From Candidatus Acetothermia bacterium (lineage in GTDB: Bacteria; Bipolaricaulota; Bipolaricaulia; UBA7950; UBA9294): a DNA stretch of 18,684 nt. Below the pieces are notes generated by a model. The model did not search any database and was not told where the DNA came from. It saw only the letters and a list, made by a program, of their open reading frames with translations. Both the position numbers and the translations under genes were made by a program. Shown here piece after piece: positions 6,468 to 13,878 of this stretch (positions within the stretch are counted from its first letter, which is position 1; each line of letters begins with the position of its first letter). The stretch lies in contig QMQL01000005.1 of the NCBI GenBank assembly GCA_003650505.1, positions 1-18,684 of the forward strand, read 5' to 3'.

Positions 6468-8191
6468 TGAGATCGATCCTCCGCGAGGGGAGGGAGTGGG
6501 AGATCGCCCTCCCACCGGACGAATCTCTGATCGAAGCCATCCGAAGTTCCCTCGGTTGCTCACGCCCGTTCGCCGTCCTCCTAGCTCAACGGGGAGGCAC
6601 CTCGTGGGAAGGGCTGATCGTCCCCGATCGGGCGAGCTTCCACTCGCCCTTCTCCCTCCCCGACATGGAGCCGGCCGTCCTCCGCCTGAGGGAGGCGATC
6701 GAACGGAAGGAGAAGGTCTTCATCCACGGCGACTTCGACGCCGACGGGCTATCGGGTGCCGCCGTCCTCTACCGCGGCCTCCGTCCCCTCTTCCCGCCGA
6801 ACTCGATAAAGGTGGAGGTCGGTGACCGCCTCCATGGACACGGGCCGTCGCACCAGTTCGTCATGCGGGCGATCGAGGAGGGGTTCTCCCTGGTCGTCAC
6901 GGCCGACTGCGGGATAGGGAGCCACGACGAGATCGAAGAACTCGCCCGGGCCGGGATCGACACGATCGTCACCGACCACCACCTCCCCGCGCCGACCCTC
7001 CCACCGGCTGTGGCGATCATCGACCCGCATCGACCGGACAGCTCCTACCCGAATCGCCACCTCGCCGGCGTGGGGGTGGCGTACAAGCTGATCGAGGGGC
7101 TCTACACCCGGCTCGGGAGGCCCGCTCCCCGTCGGCTCCTCGATCTCGTCGCCCTCGGGACGATCGCCGATCTCGTCCCCCTGGCGAACGGAGGGGAGAG
7201 TGAGAACCGGGCGATGGTCCGGGAAGGGTTCGCGTTGATCGCAGACGGCGAAGGATCGTCCCTCGGGATCCGCGAGCTCCTCTCCCGATTCTCGATCAAC
7301 CCGAAGAAGCTGACGACCTCGGACATCGGCTACCTCGTCGCTCCGAAACTGAACGCCGCCAATCGGGCCGGTGACCCGAAGGTCGCGTTCCTCCTCCTGA
7401 TAACCGAGGATCAGGATAAGGCGGCCTACCTCGCCGAGATCCTCCTCGATTACAACCGCGATCGGGAGATCGCCCAGAACGACCTGATCGCTCAGGCAGA
7501 GGTGATGATCAGGAGCGAAGGGATCGATCCGCGCGACTCCGGGTTCGTCTTCCTGGTCGGGGACTACTGGAACGAGGGGATCCTCGGGCTGGTCGCCTCC
7601 AACCTGACCGAGCGCTACCGCGTCCCGTCGGTCGTCCTGTCGCGGGGCGAAAGGATCAGCCGCGGCTCGTGCAGGAGCATCGGGGACTTCGACGTCAACG
7701 CTTGCCTCGAGGCGAACTCCGCCCTCCTCCTCCAGCACGGCGGCCATCGGATGGCCGCCGGGTTCTCGATCGCCAACGACGCGATCCCGAAGCTCGAGGA
7801 GCGGCTCGAGTCCTACATCGCCGCCCATCGATCGGAGATCACCGCGCTCCCGCCGGAGAGGATCGACACGGCAACCGAACTGGCCGAGATCGACCTCCGC
7901 CTGTACACCGAGCTGTCGTCCCTCGCTCCCTATGGCCCGGGGAATCCACGGCCGGCATTCCTCGTCCGCGGCTGCCGGTTCGGGGGGCTGACCCTGGTCG
8001 GGAACCGGCGCCAGCATCTGAAGGGGAGGATCTTCCAGGGGGAGAGTTCCCTCCCATTCATCGCCTTCCGGATGGGGAGGCACCTGTCCCTGTTCGAGAA
8101 CGGGGACGAGCACTTCCTCGTCTGCCGGGTCGGGTTCGACGACTGGCAGGGGAGCGTCCAGGTGCAGGGGATCGACCTCGTGACCGACTGA
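6467..8191 (+). CDS. recJ: Single-stranded-DNA-specific exonuclease RecJ
   Basis: RecJ is a 5'-3' single-strand DNA exonuclease of the DHH superfamily, acting in recombination and repair and needing Mn2+/Mg2+. The 574-residue length is normal. The metal ligands are visible as HGDFDADG (87-94), VTADCGIGSHDE (144-155) and the VTDHH motif (168-172), with IIDPHRPDSSYP following. The DHHA1 domain motif LQHGGHRMAAGF is centred on 424-428, and a C-terminal OB-like region follows, ending VQVQGIDLV. The ATG at 6467 overlaps the secF stop by one base, so translation is likely coupled. The stop codon TGA at 8189-8191 is immediately followed by the mnmE stop read on the other strand. Confidence 0.95.
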   Translation: MRSILREGREWEIALPPDESLIEAIRSSLGCSRPFAVLLAQRGGTSWEGLIVPDRASFHSPFSLPDMEPAVLRLREAIERKEKVFIHGDFDADGLSGAAVLYRGLRPLFPPNSIKVEVGDRLHGHGPSHQFVMRAIEEGFSLVVTADCGIGSHDEIEELARAGIDTIVTDHHLPAPTLPPAVAIIDPHRPDSSYPNRHLAGVGVAYKLIEGLYTRLGRPAPRRLLDLVALGTIADLVPLANGGESENRAMVREGFALIADGEGSSLGIRELLSRFSINPKKLTTSDIGYLVAPKLNAANRAGDPKVAFLLLITEDQDKAAYLAEILLDYNRDREIAQNDLIAQAEVMIRSEGIDPRDSGFVFLVGDYWNEGILGLVASNLTERYRVPSVVLSRGERISRGSCRSIGDFDVNACLEANSALLLQHGGHRMAAGFSIANDAIPKLEERLESYIAAHRSEITALPPERIDTATELAEIDLRLYTELSSLAPYGPGNPRPAFLVRGCRFGGLTLVGNRRQHLKGRIFQGESSLPFIAFRMGRHLSLFENGDEHFLVCRVGFDDWQGSVQVQGIDLVTD

Positions 8192-9550
8192 TCACTTCCC
8201 GACGCAGAACCGGGAGAAGACACTATCGAGGATCGACTCGCTCACGTCGATCCCTTGAAGCTCACCGCTCGTCCGGTATGCGTTCCGGAGCTCCTCGGCG
8301 ACCATGTCGGTGGATGAACCCTCCCTTATCGCCCTGATCCCCCGCGAGAGGGCATCCCCGAGCCGGCGGAGGAGGTCCCGCTCCCACGTGTCGAGGAGGA
8401 GGATCGTATTCCGGGCCGGAACCCTCCCGTCGAGGAGGAGCTCGGCGATCAGCCCGCGGAGCCGATCGATCCCATCCCCGCGTTCGGCCGAGACGGCGAT
8501 ACTCCCCTCCCACCCCCCTTCCGGCAACCGGTCGATCCGCGATGGGAGATCGGTCTTGTTGAGGACGACGAGGACGGGGATCCCCCATTCCTCGGCGAGG
8601 AGCGAGCGGTCCTGATCGGTCAACGGCTCGTTCCGGTCGAGGACAAGGAGGAGGAGATCGGATCGCCTCACCGCCTCGCGCGCCCGGAGGACCCCCTCCG
8701 CCTCGACGGGATCGGCCGGATCGCGGAGGCCGGCGGTGTCGATCAGGCGGACCGGGACCCCGTCGATCGCCGTCTCGCCCTCGACCGTATCCCGGGTCGT
8801 CCCGGGTATCGGGGTGACGATCGCCCGTCTCTCGGCGAGGAGGGCGTTCAGAAGCGTCGACTTCCCGACGTTCGGCCGGCCGGCGATCGCCACCGTGAGC
8901 CCCTCCCTCACCCTCATTCCGTCCTCGGCGAGCCGGAGGAGGTCCGACACGCGCTCCTCGATCCGTTCGAGCGGATCGAGGATGCGGAGGGGGTCGACGT
9001 CGAAATCGGGAAAGTCGATCCCGACCTCGAGGTCGGCGAGGAGCCCCGCTATCCCCGCGCGGATCTCCCCGATCTCGCTGGAGAACCGTCCGTCGAGGCG
9101 ATCGATCGCCGCCTCCAGGCCGAGACGGGTCTTCGCCCGGACGACGTCGAGGACGGCCTGGGCCTGGTCGAGGGATATCCGGCCGTTCAGGAAGGCCCGT
9201 CTCGTGAACTCACCCGGCTCGGCGAGCCTCGCCCCCGCCCCGAGGACGGCATCGAGGATGGCCCGCGTCGCGACGATCCCGCCGTGGCAGTCGATCTCGA
9301 CGACGTCCTCCCGCGTGTAGCTCCGGGGGGCGCGCATCACCGCCACGAGGACCTCGTCGAGCGTCCTCCCGTCGGAAACGATGTGCCCGTAGCGGATGGT
9401 ATGGGTCGGGACATCGGGAAGGGCCACAGCGTCAGCCGGCCGGAACAACCGGTCGACGATCGGAACGGAGCGCGGCCCGCTCAACCGGACGATCCCTATC
9501 CCCCCCTCGCCGACCGGCGTCGACAGGGCAGCGATCGTGTCACCGATCAT
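8192..9550 (-). CDS. mnmE: tRNA uridine-5-carboxymethylaminomethyl modification GTPase MnmE
   Basis: With MnmG, MnmE modifies the wobble uridine (U34) of several tRNAs, using 5,10-methylene-THF. The 452-residue protein has the N-terminal folate-binding domain, beginning DTIAALSTPVGEGGIGIVRLSG. A helical domain is interrupted by a Ras-like GTPase with G1 GRPNVGKS (224-231), G2 PGTTRDT (249-255), G3 DTAGLR (271-276) and G4 NKTD (331-334). The diagnostic C-terminal FCVGK (448-452) carries the catalytic cysteine C449. It is the last gene of yidC-khpB-mnmE; its ATG at 9550 overlaps the khpB stop by 11 bp. The usual partner mnmG is not in the window. Confidence 0.97.
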   Translation of the reverse strand: MIGDTIAALSTPVGEGGIGIVRLSGPRSVPIVDRLFRPADAVALPDVPTHTIRYGHIVSDGRTLDEVLVAVMRAPRSYTREDVVEIDCHGGIVATRAILDAVLGAGARLAEPGEFTRRAFLNGRISLDQAQAVLDVVRAKTRLGLEAAIDRLDGRFSSEIGEIRAGIAGLLADLEVGIDFPDFDVDPLRILDPLERIEERVSDLLRLAEDGMRVREGLTVAIAGRPNVGKSTLLNALLAERRAIVTPIPGTTRDTVEGETAIDGVPVRLIDTAGLRDPADPVEAEGVLRAREAVRRSDLLLLVLDRNEPLTDQDRSLLAEEWGIPVLVVLNKTDLPSRIDRLPEGGWEGSIAVSAERGDGIDRLRGLIAELLLDGRVPARNTILLLDTWERDLLRRLGDALSRGIRAIREGSSTDMVAEELRNAYRTSGELQGIDVSESILDSVFSRFCVGK

Positions 9551-9992
9551 CCGGTTCGATCACCACCCGGCGGTTCTCTCCCTCACCGACGCTGTGCGTC
9601 CGAACCCCCGGGTAGTTGGCCAATGTGACGTGGATCGTCCGCCGCTCGTGTGCCGGCATCGCGTTCAACCTCACCCGCTTGTGCTCCCGCACCACGGCCT
9701 CGGCGGTGTTCAGGGCGAACCGGATCAGCTCCGCCCGCCGCCTCTTCACCGCTCCGTTTACGTCGATGATGATCTCGACGTCCCTCCCCGTCCTCCGCCG
9801 GAGCGCGCCGCGGGCGAGGTGCTCGAGAGCGCTCAGGACCGGCCTCTCCTCCGGGAGGGCGAAGGTACTCCCCACGAGGTTGACGTACAGCCCGTCGGGG
9901 GGTTCTTCCTCGATCTCGAATCCGACGTCCTCCTCGAGGATCGCCAGGAGATCCTTCAGGTACGCCTCGACCTCATCCCTCATCCCCGGCAT
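9540..9992 (-). CDS. khpB: KhpB/Jag-like R3H domain RNA-binding protein
   Basis: KhpB (Jag, SpoIIIJ-associated) proteins bind RNA and are encoded next to yidC in many bacteria. The C-terminal R3H domain is clear: AMPAHERRTIHVTLAN contains E116, R117, R118 and H121, and HSVGEGENRRVVIEP follows. The preceding KH-like region (about 28-85) keeps DVEIIIDVNGAVKRRRAELI. However, it lacks the usual IGxRG (GxxG) RNA-binding loop and reads VGSTFALPEERPVL in its place. No N-terminal Jag-N domain is present, so the protein is short (150 residues). I chose the ATG at 9992 because GGAGG lies 5 bases upstream; it overlaps the yidC end by 20 bp. A start at 9983 is possible. The reading frame stays open further upstream only as a shadow inside yidC. 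Confidence 0.88.
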   Translation of the reverse strand: MPGMRDEVEAYLKDLLAILEEDVGFEIEEEPPDGLYVNLVGSTFALPEERPVLSALEHLARGALRRRTGRDVEIIIDVNGAVKRRRAELIRFALNTAEAVVREHKRVRLNAMPAHERRTIHVTLANYPGVRTHSVGEGENRRVVIEPDDR

Positions 9993-11526
9993 CTTCCCCT
10001 CCCTCCTCGGAGGGCAGACCGTCCCCGGCGAGGGCGGGCCGGGCCGCATCGGCGCGCGCCATCTCCCAGTTGACGATCGCCTGTTGTCCGACCTGGGCAC
10101 CGGTCGTCAGCAGGTAGTAGAGCCAGAGGCCGGCCGGAAACCGCCAGAGGAGGACGGCCATAAAGAGAGGGAACAGGTACCCGAAGTACTTCTGCCCGCC
10201 GGCGGTCTCACCGGTGGACTTCGGGGTCATCAGCCACTGCTGGAGGATCATCAAACCGGTGGTCAGGATGACGAGGATGAAGTAGGGATCGGGTCTGCTC
10301 AGATCGGGGACCCATAGGAACCCTGGGGAGAGGTGGATCAGCTCCCCGGAGTGGAGGATCGCCCGCCAGATCAGGATCAGGATCGGAAGCTGGACAAGCA
10401 TCGGGAGGCACCCGCCCATCGGGTTGACCCCCTCCTTCCGGTACAGCTCCATCATCTTCTGCTGCATCAGCTGACGGTCGTCCTTGAAGCGCTCCTGGAT
10501 CCGCTTCAGCTTCGGCTGGATCTTCTGCATCTTCGCCATCGAATGGTACTGCTTCCGCATCAGGGGGAAGAGGACGACCCGCGTCAGGATGGTGAACAGG
10601 ATGATCGCCCATCCGTAGTTCCCCGTAGCCCGATAGAGCATCCCGAGGAACTGGATCACCGGGATCATCAGCCGCGCTCCCACACCCGGCTCGTCGAGAG
10701 GAGCGAGTCCGGCCGCCTCCATCAGCAGGTACCTCCGCCGCCCGCCGTAGAGCGAGTAGTCGAAGACGCTCTCCCCTTCCGCTGCAGTCATCGTCACGCC
10801 GAACCGCTCGCTCCCGGCAGGTGTCCTCTCGACGAGCGGAGCGACCGGGTCCCCTTCCCGCGGGGACAGGAAGAAGACGATGGACTTGTCCATCAACCCG
10901 ATTCCATCGAACGAGGCGTAAGATCCCGGCGCTAGGACGTCGGTTATCGGCTCGCCGTTGAAAATGTAGTGAAGGCTCGGCCCCTTGTCGCCCGGAATGT
11001 GCTCGCCGAGGAGCATCGACAGCTGAAGCGGCGATCCGGTCCGATTGTTGACCGTGAGCCTGTAATCGATCGTGTAGATCGCATCCGGATCGATCGTATA
11101 TTCCTTCGTGATCGATACCCCATCGAAGTCGCCCACGAAGGCGATGACGAGCCCCCCGGAATCGGTGTACTCGGGCTCCTTCAGCGAATAGCGGCCTTCC
11201 GCGAACCCCTCACCAGCGATGGCGAACGGGAACTGCGCATCGGCCACGTACTGCCGCTCGAGCGTCTCCGGGTCGGTCTTCGTCCCCGGCAGGAGCTCGA
11301 CGACGCTCGATCCGTAGGTGGTGAACGTGATGAACAGGCTCTTCATCACCCCGCCATCCTCGGAGAAGACGTAATCAGCGAGGGGAGTTATGACCTCGAT
11401 GTCCGTTATACCGTCGTGCTCGTGAAGGGAATAGGTGACCGTACCCTCCGCGCCTGTCGCCAACAAGGACGCTGCAAGCAACATAAAAAATGCCGACCAT
11501 GCCAAACCGATGCGCCGTTTTCCCAC
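9973..11526 (-). CDS. yidC: Membrane protein insertase YidC
   Basis: YidC inserts and folds inner-membrane proteins, alone or with SecYEG. The 517-residue protein is of the Gram-negative type. It has an N-terminal membrane anchor (residues 5-26) and a beta-rich periplasmic domain (about 30-285). The conserved insertase domain follows, from IPVIQFLGMLYRATGNYGWAI. The hydrophilic-groove arginine is R316 (ILTRVVLFPL). The cytoplasmic coiled hairpin KMQKIQPKLKRIQERFKDD is followed by KEGVNPMGGCLPMLVQLPI. The GTG start at 11526 has AGGAGG 5 bases upstream. The operon continues into khpB and mnmE. rpmH and rnpA, which often precede yidC, are absent; upstream lies a divergent riboflavin gene. Confidence 0.96.
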   Translation of the reverse strand: MGKRRIGLAWSAFFMLLAASLLATGAEGTVTYSLHEHDGITDIEVITPLADYVFSEDGGVMKSLFITFTTYGSSVVELLPGTKTDPETLERQYVADAQFPFAIAGEGFAEGRYSLKEPEYTDSGGLVIAFVGDFDGVSITKEYTIDPDAIYTIDYRLTVNNRTGSPLQLSMLLGEHIPGDKGPSLHYIFNGEPITDVLAPGSYASFDGIGLMDKSIVFFLSPREGDPVAPLVERTPAGSERFGVTMTAAEGESVFDYSLYGGRRRYLLMEAAGLAPLDEPGVGARLMIPVIQFLGMLYRATGNYGWAIILFTILTRVVLFPLMRKQYHSMAKMQKIQPKLKRIQERFKDDRQLMQQKMMELYRKEGVNPMGGCLPMLVQLPILILIWRAILHSGELIHLSPGFLWVPDLSRPDPYFILVILTTGLMILQQWLMTPKSTGETAGGQKYFGYLFPLFMAVLLWRFPAGLWLYYLLTTGAQVGQQAIVNWEMARADAARPALAGDGLPSEEGGEDAGDEG

Positions 11527-11544
11527 GATGACCTCCTGGAAGGA

Positions 11545-11573
11545 AGGGTAACGCGGAGAAAACGGAGTTGCAA
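11545..11573 (-). promoter_or_regulatory. Predicted promoter of yidC-khpB-mnmE
   Basis: On the minus strand, TTGCAA (11573-11568) and TACCCT (11550-11545) are separated by 17 bp. The -35 box is the centre of the 20-bp palindrome, so a protein bound there would occlude this promoter. The -10 match is only moderate. Confidence 0.4.
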
Positions 11574-11580
11574 CTCCGTT
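11561..11580. repeat. Perfect 20-bp palindrome between yidC and ribE
   Basis: The half-site AACGGAGTTG is followed immediately by its exact reverse complement, with no spacer. It lies in the 92-bp divergent spacer, covers the predicted -35 box of yidC and abuts that of ribE. It looks like an operator for a dimeric regulator, but it could also fold as an RNA or cruciform hairpin. No T-run follows it, so a terminator is unlikely. Confidence 0.75.
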
Positions 11581-11607
11581 GAACAGGGCATTCCGATCCG
11601 ATACACT
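11579..11607 (+). promoter_or_regulatory. Predicted promoter of the rib-hisS operon
   Basis: TTGAAC (11579-11584) and TACACT (11602-11607) are separated by exactly 17 bp. The -35 begins on the last two bases of the palindrome. Transcription would start about 5 bases before the ribE ATG, leaving no room for a Shine-Dalgarno sequence or an FMN riboswitch. Confidence 0.55.
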
Positions 11608-11618
11608 CGTCCCTGTCG

Positions 11619-12203
11619 ATGTTCACGGGAATCGTGCAGGGTCTTGGAGTCCTCCGGCGGAGGGGTTCGGGTGAGGTCGAGATCTCCCTCCCACCCCCGA
11701 TGCGCGAGCGGCTCGCGATCGGAGGGAGCATCGCGGTCAACGGCGTCTGTTTGACGGTAACCGGACTCGGCGAACGGTCATTCCGTTCCGACATCTCCGC
11801 CGAGACGGCGTCGCGGACGACGCTCGGCCGGATCCGGACTGAGGAGGCGGTGAACCTCGAACTCCCCTTATCCCTCGGCTCACCGCTCGACGGGCACATC
11901 GTCCTCGGCCACGTCGATGCGGTCGGCCGGATCGAGGCGTTCTACCGCGAGGGGGAGGGGTGGACGCTGATCTGCTCGTACCCGCCTGAATACCGGCGGT
12001 ATCTGGCGGAGAAGGGGGCGGTCGCAATCGACGGGATAAGCCTCACCCCGTACCAGTTGGACGGAGGTACGTTCCGCTGCGCGGTGATCCCCGCCACATA
12101 CGAGGGGACGAACCTGAAGGCCAGGCACAGCGGGGATCCGGTGAACCTGGAGTTCGACATCATGGCGAAATACGTCGAGGGGATGGTCCGAGTTGTTCGC
12201 TGA
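11619..12203 (+). CDS. ribE: Riboflavin synthase, alpha chain
   Basis: This enzyme dismutates two 6,7-dimethyl-8-ribityllumazine molecules to riboflavin plus the pyrimidine precursor, the last step of riboflavin synthesis. The 194-residue protein has the expected two lumazine-binding repeats. The first begins MFTGIVQGLG and contains GGSIAVNGVCLTVTGLG and SPLDGHIVLGHVDAVG. The second contains KGAVAIDGISLTPYQLDGG and IPATYEGTNLK, with NLEFDIMAKYVE near the end. The ATG at 11619 gives the family N-terminus exactly. No Shine-Dalgarno sequence precedes it (CCCTGTCG), consistent with a nearly leaderless transcript. Its 3' end overlaps the ribBA start by 11 bp. The name ribE follows the Gram-negative and B. 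subtilis usage for riboflavin synthase (ribC in E. coli). Confidence 0.96.
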   Translation: MFTGIVQGLGVLRRRGSGEVEISLPPPMRERLAIGGSIAVNGVCLTVTGLGERSFRSDISAETASRTTLGRIRTEEAVNLELPLSLGSPLDGHIVLGHVDAVGRIEAFYREGEGWTLICSYPPEYRRYLAEKGAVAIDGISLTPYQLDGGTFRCAVIPATYEGTNLKARHSGDPVNLEFDIMAKYVEGMVRVVR

Positions 12204-13392
12204 AATTGAAGAGGCGATACGCAGGTTCGCAGACGGGGAGATGTTGATCCTCGTCGATGACGAGAATCGGGAGAACGAGGGGGACCTCGTCATAGCCGCC
12301 GAACACGTGACACCGGAGGCGATCAACTTCATGGCAACCCACGGCCGGGGGCTGATCTGCGCCCCGATCACCGAGGAGCGGGGGAGGGAGCTCAACCTCT
12401 CCCCGATGTGCCCGGAGAACACGGCATTGCACGGGACGCACTTCACCGTGTCGATCGATGCGAAGAAGGGGATCACGACCGGGATATCGGCCCACGACCG
12501 CGCCGAGACGATCCGCCTCCTCGTCGACGAGGAGACCCGACCGGACGACCTCGCCCGTCCGGGCCACGTCTTTCCGCTGATCGCCCGAGAGGGGGGGGTC
12601 CTCAAGCGAGCCGGGCATACCGAAGCGACGGTCGATCTGGCCCGGCTCGCCGGCCTGAAGCCGGCCGGGGTACTGTGCGAGATCCTGAAAGAGGACGGGA
12701 CGATGGCCCGCCTCCCCCAGCTTGCGGAGTTCGCCGAGAGACACGGGCTCGCATTGGTCAAGATCGCCGATCTGATCGCCTACCGGAAGCGGACCGAGCG
12801 GCTCGTCGAGCGGGTCGCCGAGGCGACCCTCCCGACCGCCTACGGGACGTTCAGGATCATAAGCTACACGAGCCCGGTCGAGGACGAGGAGCACGTCGCC
12901 CTGGTGAAGGGGAAGGTCGCCGGGGAGAAGGACGTCCTCGTCCGCGTCCACTCCGAATGCCTGACTGGGGACGTCTTCGGCTCGCTCCGCTGCGACTGCG
13001 GGCCGCAGCTCCATCGGGCGCTGGAGATGATCGAGGCGGAAGGAAGGGGGGTCCTCGTCTACATGCGTCAGGAAGGGAGGGGGATCGGGCTTAAGAACAA
13101 GGTCTGCGCCTACCAGCTCCAGGACGAGGGGCTCGACACGGTGGAGGCGAACGAGAAGCTCGGATTCGAGCCCGATCTGCGCGACTACGGGATCGGCGCC
13201 CAGATCCTCTGCGACCTCGGGCTGACATCGATCCGCCTCCTCACCAACAACCCGAAGAAGATCGTCGGCCTATCGGGCTACGGTCTGACGGTCACCGAGC
13301 AGATCCCGATCGAGATCACGCCGAACGAGTACAACCGCGATTACCTGAAGACGAAGAAGGAGAAGCTCGGGCATCGGCTGAGCGAGGTCTAG
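12193..13392 (+). CDS. ribBA: Bifunctional DHBP synthase / GTP cyclohydrolase II RibBA
   Basis: This is a fusion of both entry enzymes of riboflavin synthesis. Residues 1 to about 200 form 3,4-dihydroxy-2-butanone-4-phosphate synthase, which makes DHBP from ribulose-5-phosphate; it shows DDENRENEGDLVIAAEHV, ICAPIT and RAGHTEATVDLARLAG. Residues from about 205 to 399 form GTP cyclohydrolase II, with its zinc ligands C256, C267 and C269 in HSECLTGDVFGSLRCDCG, then YMRQEGRGIGLKNK and LLTNNPKK. Both halves look complete. The start is a TTG at 12193 inside the ribE 3' end, with GAGGGG about 10 bases upstream. This overlap suggests translational coupling. The next gene, ribH, follows after 18 bp. 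Confidence 0.96.
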   Translation: MFAEIEEAIRRFADGEMLILVDDENRENEGDLVIAAEHVTPEAINFMATHGRGLICAPITEERGRELNLSPMCPENTALHGTHFTVSIDAKKGITTGISAHDRAETIRLLVDEETRPDDLARPGHVFPLIAREGGVLKRAGHTEATVDLARLAGLKPAGVLCEILKEDGTMARLPQLAEFAERHGLALVKIADLIAYRKRTERLVERVAEATLPTAYGTFRIISYTSPVEDEEHVALVKGKVAGEKDVLVRVHSECLTGDVFGSLRCDCGPQLHRALEMIEAEGRGVLVYMRQEGRGIGLKNKVCAYQLQDEGLDTVEANEKLGFEPDLRDYGIGAQILCDLGLTSIRLLTNNPKKIVGLSGYGLTVTEQIPIEITPNEYNRDYLKTKKEKLGHRLSEV

Positions 13393-13410
13393 GAACCTTA
13401 GGAGGTAAGG

Positions 13411-13878
13411 ATGGGCAAGGTCTTCGAAGGGAAACTCGATGGGAGCGGGCTCAGGATCGGGATCGTCGTCAGTCGGTTCAACGAGATGATAACCGGCCGG
13501 CTCCTCGCCGGCGCCATCGATCGGCTCCGCCGCTCGAACGTCACCGAAGAGTCGATCGACATCGCCTGGGTCCCCGGCTCGTTCGAGGTGCCGCGGGCGG
13601 CGAAGGTGATGGCTGCCACAGGCCGCTACGATGGAATAGCGGCCCTCGCCGCCGTCATCCGCGGGGCTACCCCTCACTTCGAGTACATCGCCTCGGAGGT
13701 GAGCAAGGGGCTCTCCCGATTGAACGTCGACTCACCGGTCCCGATCGCGTTCGGGGTGATCACCGCCGACACGGTCGAGCAGGCGATCGAACGGGCGGGG
13801 ACAAAGGCGGGGAACAAGGGATCGCAGGCCGCGGAGAGCCTAATCGAGATGGTAAACGTTCTAAGAGAGATCGGATGA
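13411..13878 (+). CDS. ribH: 6,7-dimethyl-8-ribityllumazine synthase
   Basis: Lumazine synthase condenses DHBP with the ribitylaminopyrimidine to form the direct precursor of riboflavin, and usually assembles as pentamers or 60-mers. The 155-residue protein shows GIVVSRFNEMITGRLLAGA, then IAWVPGSFEVPRAAK and AAVIRGATPHFEYIASEV, in which the His is the catalytic residue. A tail with GNKGSQAAESLIEM follows, all standard. The ATG at 13411 has TTAGGAGG a few bases upstream. Its stop overlaps the hisS start in ATGA. The cluster lacks ribD, the pyrimidine deaminase/reductase, which must lie elsewhere. Confidence 0.97.
   Translation: MGKVFEGKLDGSGLRIGIVVSRFNEMITGRLLAGAIDRLRRSNVTEESIDIAWVPGSFEVPRAAKVMAATGRYDGIAALAAVIRGATPHFEYIASEVSKGLSRLNVDSPVPIAFGVITADTVEQAIERAGTKAGNKGSQAAESLIEMVNVLREIG

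Noticed and set aside
11527..11618. FMN riboswitch before the riboflavin genes
   Set aside because: The spacer is 92 bp, lacks the conserved RFN element sequences, and the predicted transcript has almost no leader.
10969..11754. 261-codon plus-strand frame opposite yidC
   Set aside because: It is antisense to the well-supported YidC periplasmic domain and has no recognisable domain; an out-of-frame shadow of GC-rich coding DNA explains it.
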